Shown here: one piece after another, positions 9,937-19,985 of the stretch
How the letters are laid out: each line of letters opens with the position of its first letter
Numbering within the stretch: the first letter of the stretch is position 1
Assembly (NCBI GenBank): GCA_002723345.1
Contig: PBNV01000057.1
Location: forward strand, 62,001 to 126,000
DNA: 64,000 bases
Direction of reading: 5' to 3'
From: Rhodospirillaceae bacterium
Lineage (GTDB): Bacteria > Pseudomonadota > Alphaproteobacteria > Rhodospirillales > UBA2165
Translations under genes and position numbers: made by a program
Notes under the pieces: generated by a model
What the model saw: only the letters and a program-made list of their open reading frames with translations
What the model was told of the DNA's origin: nothing
Databases searched by the model: none

Positions 9937-11061
9937 ATGCCAGACTTATTAACAAGATTCATAGACGTTTGGGGAGAGACTTTCTTGGGGGTCTCGGTGG
10001 GTCAGCTCGCCATCGCGGTTGTAGTTTTGCTATTGGCCTTGTTGCTACGGCGCTTTTTTGCACGCGTGGTGATCGCGCGTCTGAACAGGTGGGCGCGCAA
10101 GACCAGTTCCGAAATCGATGACCAAATTCTATCGGCACTGCAACAACCGTTAATGTTTCTGTTTATAATTATCGGCCTGTCTATAATTGTTCAATGGATA
10201 CCATTTGGGGCGGATGCCGAAGATATTCTGGTCAAAATTCTACAGTCTTTCATCGCGTTCACCATCTTTTGGACTATCTATCGGATGCTTGATCCGATCT
10301 CCGTGTTTTTTGACAAATTTTTGTTGAAGCTCGCAGGAGCCGTGGCCAATGAAGTCAAAGACTACCTCCTGAAAGCCCTCAAAGTTTTCGCCGCTGGTTC
10401 CGGCATTGTTGCAGTATTGGCCCAATGGGGTATTAATCCTTGGCCTTATTTTGCCGGTATTGGCGTGCTTTCTTTGCCGTTTGCGTTTGCGGCCAAGGAT
10501 GCGGTGTCCAATGTCTTCGGTGGCATTAAACTACTAATCGTCGATCAGGCCTTCCGCATCGGTGACTGGATTGAAGCACCGTCCATCGGTAATGGCACTG
10601 TCGAGGAGGTGACCCTCTCCACGATTAAAATCCGAAAATTCTCCAAAGCTGTCCAAACAGTGCCAAATGGTGTGATTGCTGCAGAGCCAATTATCAACTG
10701 GTCGCGAATGAGCAACCGCCGGATCAAAATGGATATTGGTTTAACCTATGACACAACGTCGGAACAATTTGAAATAATTCTGGCCAACTTAAGGTCGTTC
10801 ATTGCGACAGATGACCGGGTGGATCACTCAGTTACAGAAATGGTTCACATGACGCATTTCAATGATTCTTCAATCAATATTAACCTGTATTACTTCACCA
10901 CTACGACCAATTGGGAGGAATGGCGGTCCATTCAGGAGGAACATATGCTCGCGTTTGTAAGGATTGTGGAGGAAGCCGGTGCCTACATGGCCTTTCCGAC
11001 CCGCACCGTTCATGTAGAGGGATGGCCCGAGCGCTTGCAGATGACAGAAGATCCGTCGTGA
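9937..11061 (+). CDS. MscS-family small-conductance mechanosensitive channel
   Basis: The gene encodes 374 residues with several N-terminal membrane segments. These are followed by the pore-lining TM3 region (FAFAAKDAVSNVFGGI) and the beta domain (GDWIEAPSIGNGTVEEV, then TVPNGVI), which together define the MscS family. Such channels release solutes on hypo-osmotic shock. The N-terminal part is longer than in E. coli MscS. The stop codon overlaps a possible GTG start of the next gene, suggesting translational coupling. Confidence 0.93.
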   Translation: MPDLLTRFIDVWGETFLGVSVGQLAIAVVVLLLALLLRRFFARVVIARLNRWARKTSSEIDDQILSALQQPLMFLFIIIGLSIIVQWIPFGADAEDILVKILQSFIAFTIFWTIYRMLDPISVFFDKFLLKLAGAVANEVKDYLLKALKVFAAGSGIVAVLAQWGINPWPYFAGIGVLSLPFAFAAKDAVSNVFGGIKLLIVDQAFRIGDWIEAPSIGNGTVEEVTLSTIKIRKFSKAVQTVPNGVIAAEPIINWSRMSNRRIKMDIGLTYDTTSEQFEIILANLRSFIATDDRVDHSVTEMVHMTHFNDSSININLYYFTTTTNWEEWRSIQEEHMLAFVRIVEEAGAYMAFPTRTVHVEGWPERLQMTEDPS

Positions 11062-11063
11062 GC

Positions 11064-11453
11064 ATGGGAACTGTCAAAGTAGATGTAGGCCCTGGCGAGC
11101 TCATCGATAAGATCACCATCCTGTTGATAAAATCGGAGCGCATGGATGATCCGGACAAGATTGCTAATGTACAATTGGAGCTGGATATTCTGCAGGCAAT
11201 CCATGAGAGCTCTATACCGGGGTCGCTGACACTGGATAACCTAACCGCTAAGCTTAAGAGGGTAAACGAGGCCTTGTGGGAAATCGAAGACGATATCCGA
11301 GCCTGCGAGGCTGAGAGGGATTTTGGAGATACTTTTGTGCGACTTGCCCGATCCGTTTACCGGACCAATGATGAACGCGCTCAGTTAAAGCGTGACATCA
11401 ATGTCTTGCTCGGATCCCAAATTCTGGAAGAAAAATCTTATAAGCCCTATTGA
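11064..11453 (+). CDS. DUF6165 family protein
   Basis: This is a small protein of about 129 residues whose opening (VDVGPGELIDKITILLIKSERM) matches my recollection of the DUF6165 family, which is often found near cell-envelope polysaccharide genes. The function is unknown. The sequence is helical and charged, with no membrane segment. A GTG at 11058 overlaps the mscS stop and ATG 11064 follows two codons later; the ATG is preferred. The longer upstream frame (from 10911) is a shadow of mscS. Confidence 0.75.
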   Translation: MGTVKVDVGPGELIDKITILLIKSERMDDPDKIANVQLELDILQAIHESSIPGSLTLDNLTAKLKRVNEALWEIEDDIRACEAERDFGDTFVRLARSVYRTNDERAQLKRDINVLLGSQILEEKSYKPY

Positions 11454-11802
11454 TTAGGATTTACGATTCTCAGTTTGATGCTCGGAGACGGCGACATCTG
11501 AGATGCACTAACTCTTGCCGCGCGATCTATCGCGGATAAACTCCTTTTAAATGATGTTCTGACTGTGAAGGTATTACCCTTAAATATCACCATTTTCGGC
11601 GTGCAGGCTCCTTGAGTTATTGAATAGGTTGTACGCAATGGGAATGTTTGGCCTATCCCCGAGGCCGGTGCGATAGTTGGATTAAAATTTCAACAGCCTG
11701 TTTACAGAATCGCAACCAAATTATCGACATACTGGATCATAACTGGGGTCACCTCTACCGGGGGTCTCCGACTTGACGTTGTAATTTAGGAGAGGCCTGC
11801 CC
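11454..11802. other. intergenic stretch, no convincing gene
   Basis: There are about 350 bases between the DUF6165 gene and the cyclic-nucleotide-binding protein. A 63-codon minus-strand frame opened by TTG is present but has no family resemblance. A GC-rich dyad (CCGCG...CGCGG) lies near 11519-11536. An AGGAGAGG ribosome binding site at 11788-11795 serves the next gene. Confidence 0.5.
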
Positions 11803-13614
11803 TTGAGTGCCAGCGAGCATATATTCGACGACGGCGACATCATCTTTCGGGAGGGTGAGCGCAGTCTCGTAGCCTTTGTTCTTGTATCGGGCCAAGTCGA
11901 ACTTATAAAAAAAACCACCAACGGACCGGTTCGCCTCGCGCTTATATCGCCAGGTGAGACCTTTGGTGAAATGGGCATCATCGACCGGTCCGTTCGAAGT
12001 GCGACCGCGCGGGCCGTTGGTCGCGTGCGTGTCGAGGAAATGGACCGAGACGACTTCATAAATTCCGTTCAGGATGAGCCGGACGTGGCTCTGAAAATCA
12101 TTGGCAATCTGAGCGAGCGGTTGCGACAAACAAATGGGCTGGTTACATCTCCGGCCTCTCAGCGAGCTTTAGCCGACGTGCACCAGAAGCCGTCAATTTG
12201 GACATTGATCGGCGAGCTCATTGCAAAGCGCCGGACAAGAAGACGCCTCTTGGAATTTCGTGTGGCGCCCTTCGTTGGTGACCCAGAGGGGGCCTATTCC
12301 GTTCAAATTGCCCATATTCTCGATTTAAGGTCGGAGATAAGGGCATCACTGCTGCCTGAGCTACTGCCAGACCAGGCCGCCGCTGGTGAGGGAAGGCACG
12401 GCAGCGCCGTCCTGCTCGCTGGTCGCCATATACTGCGCCGGGAAAACGCAGACCTGATTGTCCACGGTGAAGTTGATGAAACTCGGATGGTCCTGAACAT
12501 CCGTTTTATCGCGCAGGGGTCGGAGCTTGATCAGCCTGGAAACTTTTTGATGACCGATCGTTTATCTTTGCCGTTTAGTCTCAAGCCAGAGTTTGCGAAA
12601 CTGCTGGTTGCGGCTGCTGTAGCGGCGACGGTACCTCGATCGGAGTCTTATCGGTTAATGATGCGGCCCATTTTGTTCAATGCGTTTGAGGCGTTAAAAG
12701 ACTTTGCCGTGGAGCCGCCCGTGGAACTCAATCTTGTAGATCAGGCGGCGATCCAAATTATCCACGGCAATATTATTGCCACCATCGGTAATCATTTAGG
12801 CGACTTGCAATACCACCAGCGGGCGCTAGCGAGCTATCAGACGGCAGCAGAAACATTGACTGCAGAGAGCACGCCGGCGGAGTGGGCAACAGTAAGGTAT
12901 CATCTGGGTCAGACGGCGCAGGCAATCGGTGAAAAGGGTGGTGGTGTTACTATGCTGGTTGAGGCGCTCGAAAATTACCGCTCAGCACTCGATTATTTCA
13001 CAAAGTCGGGTTTCCCACTGGAATGGGCCTTTCTCCAGAGCAGAGTTGGTCTCATGCTGTACAAAACGGATCCGGCGAACGGTGACTCAGAAAATTTGAA
13101 GGCTGCCGTCGCCGCCTTTCAATCAGCGCTTCAGGTTATTACTGAGGCAAACAGTCCGCTGAAATGGAGCGAATTGAAGTATAACCTTGGGCAGGTTCTC
13201 CAAGTCTGGGGAGATGCAGCTAGAAGCGAGGAACTTCTTGAGCGCGCTATCCAATGCTGCCAAGACGCTCTTAAAATAAGGAATAGGGAGGAGACCCCTC
13301 TTCTCTGGGCTGCAACGCAGAATAATATGGGGTCGGCCCTGTTTTTGTTGGGCCGGTTGACGGATGAGTTCAATCCTGTAGAAAGAGCGGCCGATTCCTT
13401 CGGGAAGGCACTTTCGATCTACGGCGCCTTCGGTGCGACCCGCCTTGCAAAAGTGTCGGAACGTAATTTGTCCCGTGCAAAGGATGTACTTTCCTCTAGA
13501 CAGGAACGACGTGTGCAGAAGTTTGATTGGGAAGATGAAGCTACCGAAGAGAGGGCCACAAGACCGAAGCATCAGCCTCAACAAAAAGATCGTCATGTAG
13601 AGGCTGCGGAATAG
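11803..13614 (+). CDS. cyclic nucleotide-binding domain / TPR repeat protein
   Basis: The gene encodes 603 residues. Residues 1-120 form a cNMP-binding fold (FREGERS, GQVELIKKT, the phosphate-binding cassette-like ISPGETFGEMGIIDRSVRSAT). Residues about 130-310 are a middle region with no recognised domain. From about 320 there are at least four TPR-like helical repeats with the pattern W..v...LG......G, as in WATVRYHLGQTAQAIG and WAATQNNMGSALFLLG. There is no DNA-binding or catalytic domain that I recognise, so it looks like a ligand-responsive scaffold. The start is TTG with a strong AGGAGAGG ribosome binding site. A nucleotide cyclase is encoded at 40.9-42.0 kb, but any link is speculative. 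Confidence 0.8.
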   Translation: MSASEHIFDDGDIIFREGERSLVAFVLVSGQVELIKKTTNGPVRLALISPGETFGEMGIIDRSVRSATARAVGRVRVEEMDRDDFINSVQDEPDVALKIIGNLSERLRQTNGLVTSPASQRALADVHQKPSIWTLIGELIAKRRTRRRLLEFRVAPFVGDPEGAYSVQIAHILDLRSEIRASLLPELLPDQAAAGEGRHGSAVLLAGRHILRRENADLIVHGEVDETRMVLNIRFIAQGSELDQPGNFLMTDRLSLPFSLKPEFAKLLVAAAVAATVPRSESYRLMMRPILFNAFEALKDFAVEPPVELNLVDQAAIQIIHGNIIATIGNHLGDLQYHQRALASYQTAAETLTAESTPAEWATVRYHLGQTAQAIGEKGGGVTMLVEALENYRSALDYFTKSGFPLEWAFLQSRVGLMLYKTDPANGDSENLKAAVAAFQSALQVITEANSPLKWSELKYNLGQVLQVWGDAARSEELLERAIQCCQDALKIRNREETPLLWAATQNNMGSALFLLGRLTDEFNPVERAADSFGKALSIYGAFGATRLAKVSERNLSRAKDVLSSRQERRVQKFDWEDEATEERATRPKHQPQQKDRHVEAAE

Positions 13615-13697
13615 GTGTTTTCGCGGTTTACCATCGGCGTCAAGTAACCTAAAACTCTCATCGATTTTGACTTTTTTACCAAAAGGACTTGTTGCCC

Positions 13698-14105
13698 GTG
13701 TCCGACAAAACGGCGGTGCTGTTTGCCAATGAAGCATTTTATGTCGCATTCTTGAGCGGAGATTACGATGCCATGGAGTCGCTTTGGGCGCACAATGCTC
13801 CTGTGAGCTGTATTCATCCCGGGTGGCATCATCTCATGGGCCGAGATGTTGTTATGGAGAGTTGGCAGTCACTCCTTCAAAATGCCGAGATACCTGATAT
13901 GAATTACTCAAACGCAGTCGCCAGCGTCTATGGCGACACGGCAGTAGTGATCTGTTACGAGACATTTCCAGAGGCATTACTTGTGGCAACGAATGTGTTT
14001 GTCAGGGAAGAGGCTGATTGGAAGCTTGTCCACCACCAGTCCGGTGGGTCCTCTGAGATGCCGGATTTAGAGTTGGGTGACGATTCGCTTGGCACGCTTC
14101 AATAA
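13698..14105 (+). CDS. SnoaL-like / NTF2-fold protein
   Basis: The gene encodes about 135 residues with the NTF2-like pattern: an N-terminal helix with F...F..GDYDAMESLW, then CIHPGWHHLMGRDVVMESW and a beta-rich C-terminus ending VHHQSGG. This resembles the DUF4440/SnoaL3 group of small ligand-binding or enzyme-like proteins. GTG 13698 lies about ten bases after AAAAGGA and is preferred to TTG 13689, which is too close to that site. The 3' end overlaps the convergent sirtuin gene by seven bases. Confidence 0.78.
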   Translation: MSDKTAVLFANEAFYVAFLSGDYDAMESLWAHNAPVSCIHPGWHHLMGRDVVMESWQSLLQNAEIPDMNYSNAVASVYGDTAVVICYETFPEALLVATNVFVREEADWKLVHHQSGGSSEMPDLELGDDSLGTLQ

Positions 14106-14854
14106 GTTGGGTTCGGAAGGTTCGCGAGAAAGTCGCCGATTTCCGCGTGGATAGCCAAATCTGCCAATCCGTCGAAATCCGTTTTTTCCCGATTAAGGAT
14201 CACCAGTTTTGCACCATTTTCCTTTGCCAAGGGGAGCAGCGTAGCCGCCGGAAATACCACCAAAGATGATCCGATGGCAATGAAGAGGTCGCACGAAATA
14301 GCATCTCTTTGAGCCTCCAGCATTTCGCGCTCAGGCATGGGCTGGCCAAAAGATATAGTCGCCGTTTTGACAATACCACCGCAAGCTTCGCAAACCGGAA
14401 GCGTCTCGTCCCGTTGAAAAGTAGTCCTTATGGGACCAAGTTCATGTCGTCTATGGCATGACAGGCATCGGGCATAAGTCGTATTACCATGCAGCTCTAT
14501 GATCTTGCTTTCTGGCACCCCGGAGGCTTGGTGCAATCCGTCAATATTTTGGGTGATGATTTTTTCAACTTGACCATGAGCCACCATGTGAGCAACCGCC
14601 AGATGTCCGATATTTGGTTTGGCATCCCTCATCGTCTTTTCTACGTTAAATTTTCGTCGCCAAGTTTCCAAGCGCGCCTCTCTTGACATTATAAAGTCCT
14701 GAAAGGGGATCGGCTTGTTCTGTGTCCAGACTCCTCCAGGGCTTCGAAAATCGGGTATGCCTGACTCTGTGCTCATTCCCGCACCGGTAAAAATTACTGT
14801 ATTGCGGCTCTCGGCCATAAGCGCGTTAAACGCGTCTTTCGGGTCTGTGTCCAT
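14099..14854 (-). CDS. cobB: NAD-dependent protein deacylase, SIR2 family
   Basis: Sirtuins remove acetyl or acyl groups from lysines, consuming NAD. The NAD-binding motif GAGMSTESGIPDFRS, TQNIDGLH, the catalytic histidine in ELHGNT and a four-cysteine zinc site (CLSC...CEAC) are all present in 251 residues. It lies 27 bases downstream of the ferredoxin-like subunit of the molybdopterin enzyme on the same strand, so cotranscription is possible, although no functional link is evident. Confidence 0.93.
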   Translation of the reverse strand: MDTDPKDAFNALMAESRNTVIFTGAGMSTESGIPDFRSPGGVWTQNKPIPFQDFIMSREARLETWRRKFNVEKTMRDAKPNIGHLAVAHMVAHGQVEKIITQNIDGLHQASGVPESKIIELHGNTTYARCLSCHRRHELGPIRTTFQRDETLPVCEACGGIVKTATISFGQPMPEREMLEAQRDAISCDLFIAIGSSLVVFPAATLLPLAKENGAKLVILNREKTDFDGLADLAIHAEIGDFLANLPNPTY

Positions 14855-14881
14855 CCCCAGATACCCCTGGTTGGGCCGATA

Positions 14882-15733
14882 TTACGTTAGCATAATATCG
14901 CTAAAAGACTGACTCTCACCGAGGGTTACCTTGAATGAGTGGGGTTCGCGGCCTTCGGCGGTGATCTCAACAATATAGTCACCACCATTCTCCGGCAATT
15001 GATCGAATTTGAAATCGCCATATATGTCTGTTTCGGCCGCGCCTACTTGATCACCGTTGTGTTTCAAAGAGACTGTAGCTCCCTCAACACAATCAACAAT
15101 ACCATCACTTTCCGCCGCGACACTGCCAGCGATGAAACAATCGCGGTAGCGGAAGAGATTTTTGTACCAGACCCGAGGTTTGGTGTCGTGTTCTGGGTTA
15201 AGGTGCTCTAGCCCTTCCTCAACGGCGAGCTTTTTCATCTCTGAGTCTTCTAACTTTACAGTTTTAAAACAGCCGGTTGCGCAAACTTGCTGAGCTCGCG
15301 GACCAGTCCAGCCATCATCTAGCAGGTGGGCATCGAAAGTCCATATTTGAGGAATTTCTTTTTCCTCGTTCCAGAATATGGAGTTGTGTGGGCAAGACTC
15401 AGCAATTTGTTTTTGACCCCTCGATTTCTCTGGATCGATTATTATGATGCCGTCATCTCTTTTTGTTACCGCGCCATTTTTTGCCGCCTTCAAACAAGGA
15501 GCATCATCACAATGTTGACAGGTAACCGGAATGTAGGCTGCATCGACAAGTGGAGCTTGCCCTCTAACTTTCTGCTTGATGTTAATCCAATCGTGGCCGT
15601 GTTTGGGCATCTCAGCAGAATATCCTGGCCAATCATTGCCGACGTATTCGTCTTTGACCGCTAGCGTGCAGAGGTGGCAGCCATTACACTTTTCAACATC
15701 AATTATTGCGTTCCATTTTTTCATCTCAGTCAC
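14882..15733 (-). CDS. iron-sulfur beta subunit, transhydroxylase-type, with C-terminal Cna-B-like domain
   Basis: This 283-residue electron-transfer subunit has a ferredoxin-like N-terminal part rich in cysteine clusters (CNGCHLC, CQHCDDAPC, CATGC, a further Cys at ESCPHN), enough for several [4Fe-4S] clusters. From about residue 215 the sequence becomes a beta-sandwich of Cna-B/transthyretin type (GATVSLKHNGDQ, TDIYGDFKFDQLP). That combination is what I recall for the small subunit of Pelobacter pyrogallol-phloroglucinol transhydroxylase. The start abuts the stop of the large subunit, so the two form one transcription unit and presumably one enzyme. Confidence 0.88.
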   Translation of the reverse strand: MTEMKKWNAIIDVEKCNGCHLCTLAVKDEYVGNDWPGYSAEMPKHGHDWINIKQKVRGQAPLVDAAYIPVTCQHCDDAPCLKAAKNGAVTKRDDGIIIIDPEKSRGQKQIAESCPHNSIFWNEEKEIPQIWTFDAHLLDDGWTGPRAQQVCATGCFKTVKLEDSEMKKLAVEEGLEHLNPEHDTKPRVWYKNLFRYRDCFIAGSVAAESDGIVDCVEGATVSLKHNGDQVGAAETDIYGDFKFDQLPENGGDYIVEITAEGREPHSFKVTLGESQSFSDIMLT

Positions 15734-18700
15734 CTACTCCGCTGCCATCGAATAACTTACCTGCTCTCGGATAATTGTCCCAGAATCCGCCTCATTCCAG
15801 AGTTCAACTTCAACCATTGAAGAACTAGACGCCATAGAATGGCCCTTCTTGAGTTGCGATTTTGGGGGTGTAAGTTGATTTAAACAACCGCCGCGATCCA
15901 CGGATTTACCGGGTTCGCCCACAGGGTCATAAATTGCACAAGATTCGTATCCATGCATTGTACCGGGAATGATGCGGGATGTAACAACGGCTCCACACAG
16001 CACCGCCCCTCGATCATTAAACACCTTTACGATATCGTGCATTTTAATTCCACGAGCCCTGGCGTCCTCCGGATTTATACGTATGACCCAATAATAATAG
16101 CCATCGATTAAAACACGGTGCTCTTCAATATCGTTGAGGAAGGTGTCCTTGCCGTCTCCTTGAGTATGGAAGCTAAATCGGGGATGAGGTGTGATCATTT
16201 GTAATGGAAAGTTTTCAGCTCTTGCTGTTTTTGGTCCCTCCCAAGAGGGCCTATATTTAACAATCGGCGGTCGATCCTCATCATTTGCATCAAATTTTTT
16301 AAGACTTTCGCATTCAAACTCAATTTTCCCAGATTGGGTTTGGAGGCCCTTTAGATACTCCTCTGAGTAGTCAGACGGTAGCGGCATGGGCTCTGGCACG
16401 TCTTTTTTCCGACCTTCATAGAACCATCGCCAGGCAACTGGATCTCGAAGCTCCTCAGGTGGGTTCGGTATCACGCAGTATCCTTTGCGTATAAATTCTC
16501 TCCAAGAAATTATAGTGGGTAAGTCAGAAGCTTCAAATTCACGCTTGGCCCAATCTAATTCACTGATGCCTTCAGAAAAATAGGCGCCTAACCCCAATCT
16601 TTTAGAAAGTTCCAGGAAAATGTTGTAGTCTGACTTCGACTCGCCCATCGGCTTTATAAGTTGATGCTGAAAAACGACAACCCGATGGTTCAACTGCGTT
16701 TGGCCGTGATGAGCATATCCACCGAGAGCTGCCCATTCTGAGATATCTGGGCGTTCAAAATTAGTGCATGCGGGCAAAATAACATCTGCAAATTTAGCTT
16801 CACCTTCATTCCAAATAGACTGATTTACAACAAACTCCAGCTTGTCCGAGCGATACATTTCAACGTGCCGATTTGTATCACTCATGGTACCAAAGATAGA
16901 CCCGCCATATTTATAAAGCATTTTTGCTTCAGAGTAGCCTGGCTTGGGATAGCTAATTTTGTTGAACTGGGCTTGCATGCTTTTGCCGTCCCACACGTAG
17001 CCCTCGGCTTTCCCTTCCAGAATGGCCTCCGGTAATTGAAGACGAGGGATGCTTTGCTCCACCGTATTCATGCTCGGGAGCTGCGGCATGCGTTGGTAGA
17101 GTTCGACAGCCATGGCAGTATGGTGGAGGTCGCCAGACATGCCCCCCTCGGCATAGCCTGGGAAGTAGAAATTGGAGTCCACCGGCGTACCCCACTGCAA
17201 GTTCCCCATGCTGACACCCGGCTTGCCCAGGCCCTGCATGGCAATCAAGCAGACCATCACCCGAGCCCATTGGATTCCAGTGGCGTTTCTGCAGGCGCCA
17301 CCGTGACCATTTCCCCAGCCACCAGCGCCAAGATAAGTACGCTTGGTTCCCCAGTCTCGAGCGAGGGCCCGGATATCTTTGGCGGGTACACCGCATTCGG
17401 TTTCTGCCCATTCTGGCGTTTTTGGGATGCCGTCGTCATCGCCCATTATATAAGACTTCCAGACATCGAACCCTTTAGTTTTCGTCTCTACATAGTCTTT
17501 GTCGTACAAATTCTCGTTAATCCACACGTTGGCTATTGCCATTGCGAGCGCCGGGGATGTGGTTGGTCTCGGGGCTATCCACTTGCCGCCAAGCATCTGG
17601 GCAGTATCGTTAAAATAAGGATCAATGTGAACGATCTTAATATCCGTGTCCTTGAGCCAATTGCGCCTTACTGTACCCTCCATCGCGCCATAGGCACCGC
17701 TTGTGCCCTCCGGGTTAGCCGACCAAAAAACGATCATCTCAGCATTTTCTAGACAGTCTTGGACCCCGCTATAAGTTTCACACTGCCCTACTCGCAGAGA
17801 CTGTCCCCAGTGGTGGACTGCACCCCAATACCAGCCTTCCCAACTATCTGGATTGTGATGCACGCGTGTCATGCCGACAGCATTTACAAATCTAAAGTTA
17901 GCGCTCAGGTAATAGCCGATATTGCCCCAGGTGTGGTGGGAGCCGTGGGAATTAACAATAGCTCCCGGGCCATGAACGGTTTTGGCACGCTTGATCTCAC
18001 TTGCAACGAAGTCAAGAGCCTCATCCCAGGAAATACGTTCATACGCCGATTTGCCTCTATTTTGTGGATTGCGTTCTCCATTAGGATCAAAATCCACCCG
18101 TTTCATAGGGTACAAAAGCCGGTCAGGCGAATAGACCATGCTCTTCCAGTTCATACCATGCGGCGCCAGTGTGGTCTTGCGGGGTGGGGTGAACTCCTGT
18201 CCCCGCGCCCTGATGGTCCATGGCTTCGGGTCGGTCTCATCAAATTCGATGGGCGTAATGCGGATGATCTTGTCGTCTTTGACGTAGGCAAAAATAGGGC
18301 CGCCGTTGGTCATTTGCGTGTAGCGCCTGACGCCGTTTCCCTGGTCAACTCCATACTTCCAGCCAATGCTCTGTGTCCGAACAATCGTTTGTGTGAACCA
18401 GGTGGCTTCTTCTTCCGGTCCTTCCAGCGTGATTACAAAGTCCTTAAGGGCGTTGATTTGTTCCAACTGATCAATGGGCGGCATCAACAGTTTGGCTCCA
18501 ATGGCCGCGGTCTTGAACGTCATGACGACTTCGGCGTTGTCTTGCCGGCCAGCGCCAGAACTATATCCGGATGCCCCGAACCGATACCAGCGTGCAACAG
18601 ATCCATCCTTGGTTCTGATCACAGCGGTAAAGGCTTTTTCCGTTAGCAGCCTTTTGAACTCGGGATATTTCCATGCGCAATATCGGAACAAAATATTGAG

Positions 18701-18736
18701 ACCGAATAGGATAAGGTTCAATTTTAGGTGTGCCAT
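15734..18736 (-). CDS. molybdopterin oxidoreductase large subunit, transhydroxylase-like, with N-terminal SCP2-like domain
   Basis: This is a DMSO-reductase-superfamily protein of 1,000 residues. It lacks the N-terminal cysteine cluster of formate dehydrogenase-type enzymes. The segment HHNPDSW, with D297-S298-W299, matches the Asp-Ser-Trp around the serine molybdenum ligand that I recall for pyrogallol transhydroxylase. H267 falls 30 residues earlier, at the spacing expected for its active-site histidine. The family protein is about 875 residues long; here about 123 residues are added in front. This extension ([33 protein letters not shown]) reads like an SCP2 sterol-carrier fold. There is no Tat signal, so it is cytoplasmic. 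It probably acts on a phenolic or other hydroxylated substrate; the substrate is not known. Confidence 0.88.
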   Translation of the reverse strand: MAHLKLNLILFGLNILFRYCAWKYPEFKRLLTEKAFTAVIRTKDGSVARWYRFGASGYSSGAGRQDNAEVVMTFKTAAIGAKLLMPPIDQLEQINALKDFVITLEGPEEEATWFTQTIVRTQSIGWKYGVDQGNGVRRYTQMTNGGPIFAYVKDDKIIRITPIEFDETDPKPWTIRARGQEFTPPRKTTLAPHGMNWKSMVYSPDRLLYPMKRVDFDPNGERNPQNRGKSAYERISWDEALDFVASEIKRAKTVHGPGAIVNSHGSHHTWGNIGYYLSANFRFVNAVGMTRVHHNPDSWEGWYWGAVHHWGQSLRVGQCETYSGVQDCLENAEMIVFWSANPEGTSGAYGAMEGTVRRNWLKDTDIKIVHIDPYFNDTAQMLGGKWIAPRPTTSPALAMAIANVWINENLYDKDYVETKTKGFDVWKSYIMGDDDGIPKTPEWAETECGVPAKDIRALARDWGTKRTYLGAGGWGNGHGGACRNATGIQWARVMVCLIAMQGLGKPGVSMGNLQWGTPVDSNFYFPGYAEGGMSGDLHHTAMAVELYQRMPQLPSMNTVEQSIPRLQLPEAILEGKAEGYVWDGKSMQAQFNKISYPKPGYSEAKMLYKYGGSIFGTMSDTNRHVEMYRSDKLEFVVNQSIWNEGEAKFADVILPACTNFERPDISEWAALGGYAHHGQTQLNHRVVVFQHQLIKPMGESKSDYNIFLELSKRLGLGAYFSEGISELDWAKREFEASDLPTIISWREFIRKGYCVIPNPPEELRDPVAWRWFYEGRKKDVPEPMPLPSDYSEEYLKGLQTQSGKIEFECESLKKFDANDEDRPPIVKYRPSWEGPKTARAENFPLQMITPHPRFSFHTQGDGKDTFLNDIEEHRVLIDGYYYWVIRINPEDARARGIKMHDIVKVFNDRGAVLCGAVVTSRIIPGTMHGYESCAIYDPVGEPGKSVDRGGCLNQLTPPKSQLKKGHSMASSSSMVEVELWNEADSGTIIREQVSYSMAAE

Positions 18737-18816
18737 TTGATTATTGCCTCTCTAACGGGCCGCGTAAGCAACTCGGTGTTGTATAGCGGGTTAGGCCGTA
18801 TTGTCATGATATCGAG

Positions 18817-18855
18817 TTTGATATCTTTGATCGAAAAATTTGATCACGATTTGAT
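18817..18855. promoter_or_regulatory. four TTTGAT boxes, candidate LysR operator
   Basis: TTTGAT occurs at 18817, 18826, 18839 and 18850, so starts are 9, 13 and 11 bases apart, close to one helical turn each. GATATC palindromes overlap the first box. The array spans the lysR stop codon and the 107-base gap before the molybdopterin enzyme. It is a plausible binding array for the adjacent LysR protein, though LysR operators usually lie upstream of the regulator gene. Confidence 0.4.
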
Positions 18856-19755
18856 TGAAATCAAAGGCGCAACCTTTCTCAGTTCATCCACAAATTCCTG
18901 ACATGCTGGAGCTAGCAGATTAGATGGACGACTGATGACCGCAATTGTCCAAGGTTGCATTGGTGTGGTCAAGCGCAGAGGAGTGATGGGGAGACCTCTG
19001 ACGCGGCCGCGAAAAACTTGTTTAGGCACCAACATCACATAATTCCCGTTTTCAACCAAGGCGAGCGCACAGGTGAAAGAGGCGCACACAACTGTGCTAA
19101 CGGGTGGCTCAAAGCCGTTTACGCGGAAAGTTTGTTCGTGAATGGCGTGATCACTTATGCTCTGACCAAACAAGACCCAGTCTTCGTCTATTAAGTCCTC
19201 AAAAGCCAGATCCCGCTTTCGGGTCAGAGGATGGCCTACGCTCACCGCTGGGGTTACTTCATCCTCAATTAGAACCTCAGAAACAAGGTCGTCATCCTTA
19301 AACTTTTCCGGAAGCATGCAGACGGCTACGTCCACATCGCCTCTTCTCAGCGGCGCAAGATTGTCAGGGTATACATTTTCCTCAATCTTAACATTGACCG
19401 CCGGCCGGCGACGTTTCAGATTTATGAGCGCCTTGGGGACCATATTGATGGCCGTCGTGGGGGATACACATACGCGCACATCCCCGGTGAACGCGCCTTC
19501 AATGCGCGCAATATCATCCCGGGCATTTTTTAATTCAGACTCGATTATCCCGGCCCGCGCTACCAAGGCCTCCCCGGAGGCAGTTGTAGACACTCCGTGC
19601 GAGGCCCTATGCAAAAGTTTCGTGTCCAACTCTGCTTCCAACATTTGGATACTTTTTGTGATTGCGGATTGCGATAGGTTTAAATCCCGGGAAGCTTGTC
19701 GAACGCTACCCGCATCAGCGACCGCTCTCAGATTTCGAAGTTGAGTGAGTTTCAT
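18844..19755 (-). CDS. LysR-family transcriptional regulator
   Basis: The gene encodes 303 residues. The N-terminal winged helix-turn-helix (VRQASRDLNLSQSAITKSIQ) is followed by a LysR substrate-binding domain. It lies immediately upstream of, and on the same strand as, the transhydroxylase-like subunits, and divergent from the cupin gene, so it probably controls one or both. The inducer is unknown. The 230-base divergent gap towards the cupin gene is a second likely operator region. Confidence 0.93.
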   Translation of the reverse strand: MKLTQLRNLRAVADAGSVRQASRDLNLSQSAITKSIQMLEAELDTKLLHRASHGVSTTASGEALVARAGIIESELKNARDDIARIEGAFTGDVRVCVSPTTAINMVPKALINLKRRRPAVNVKIEENVYPDNLAPLRRGDVDVAVCMLPEKFKDDDLVSEVLIEDEVTPAVSVGHPLTRKRDLAFEDLIDEDWVLFGQSISDHAIHEQTFRVNGFEPPVSTVVCASFTCALALVENGNYVMLVPKQVFRGRVRGLPITPLRLTTPMQPWTIAVISRPSNLLAPACQEFVDELRKVAPLISIKS

Positions 19756-19985
19756 GGTTACATTGTTCTCTATTGCCGATCAAAAGGGTGCCATTGACCT
19801 CTTAAATGTCAACACCACATAGTTCTGACTTGCTAGACAGAACCATGAGAGTATGAGGGTCACCCAAATGGTTTCGGTGTTGGGCACCCATATTGGTTTC
19901 ACCCCTACCCGATCACTGGGTAATTGAGATGTCTTTGCGGTGGCGCTACAATCCCCATCGCAAAACAATTTTTGGGGAAAATTTA

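Noticed and set aside
11447-11638. 63-codon minus-strand frame in the gap before the cNMP/TPR gene
   Set aside because: TTG start, no ribosome binding site, composition not protein-like.
18736-18736. Tat signal on the molybdopterin subunit
   Set aside because: The N-terminus [16 protein letters not shown] has no twin arginine followed by a signal core; the opening is better read as the first helix of the SCP2-like domain.
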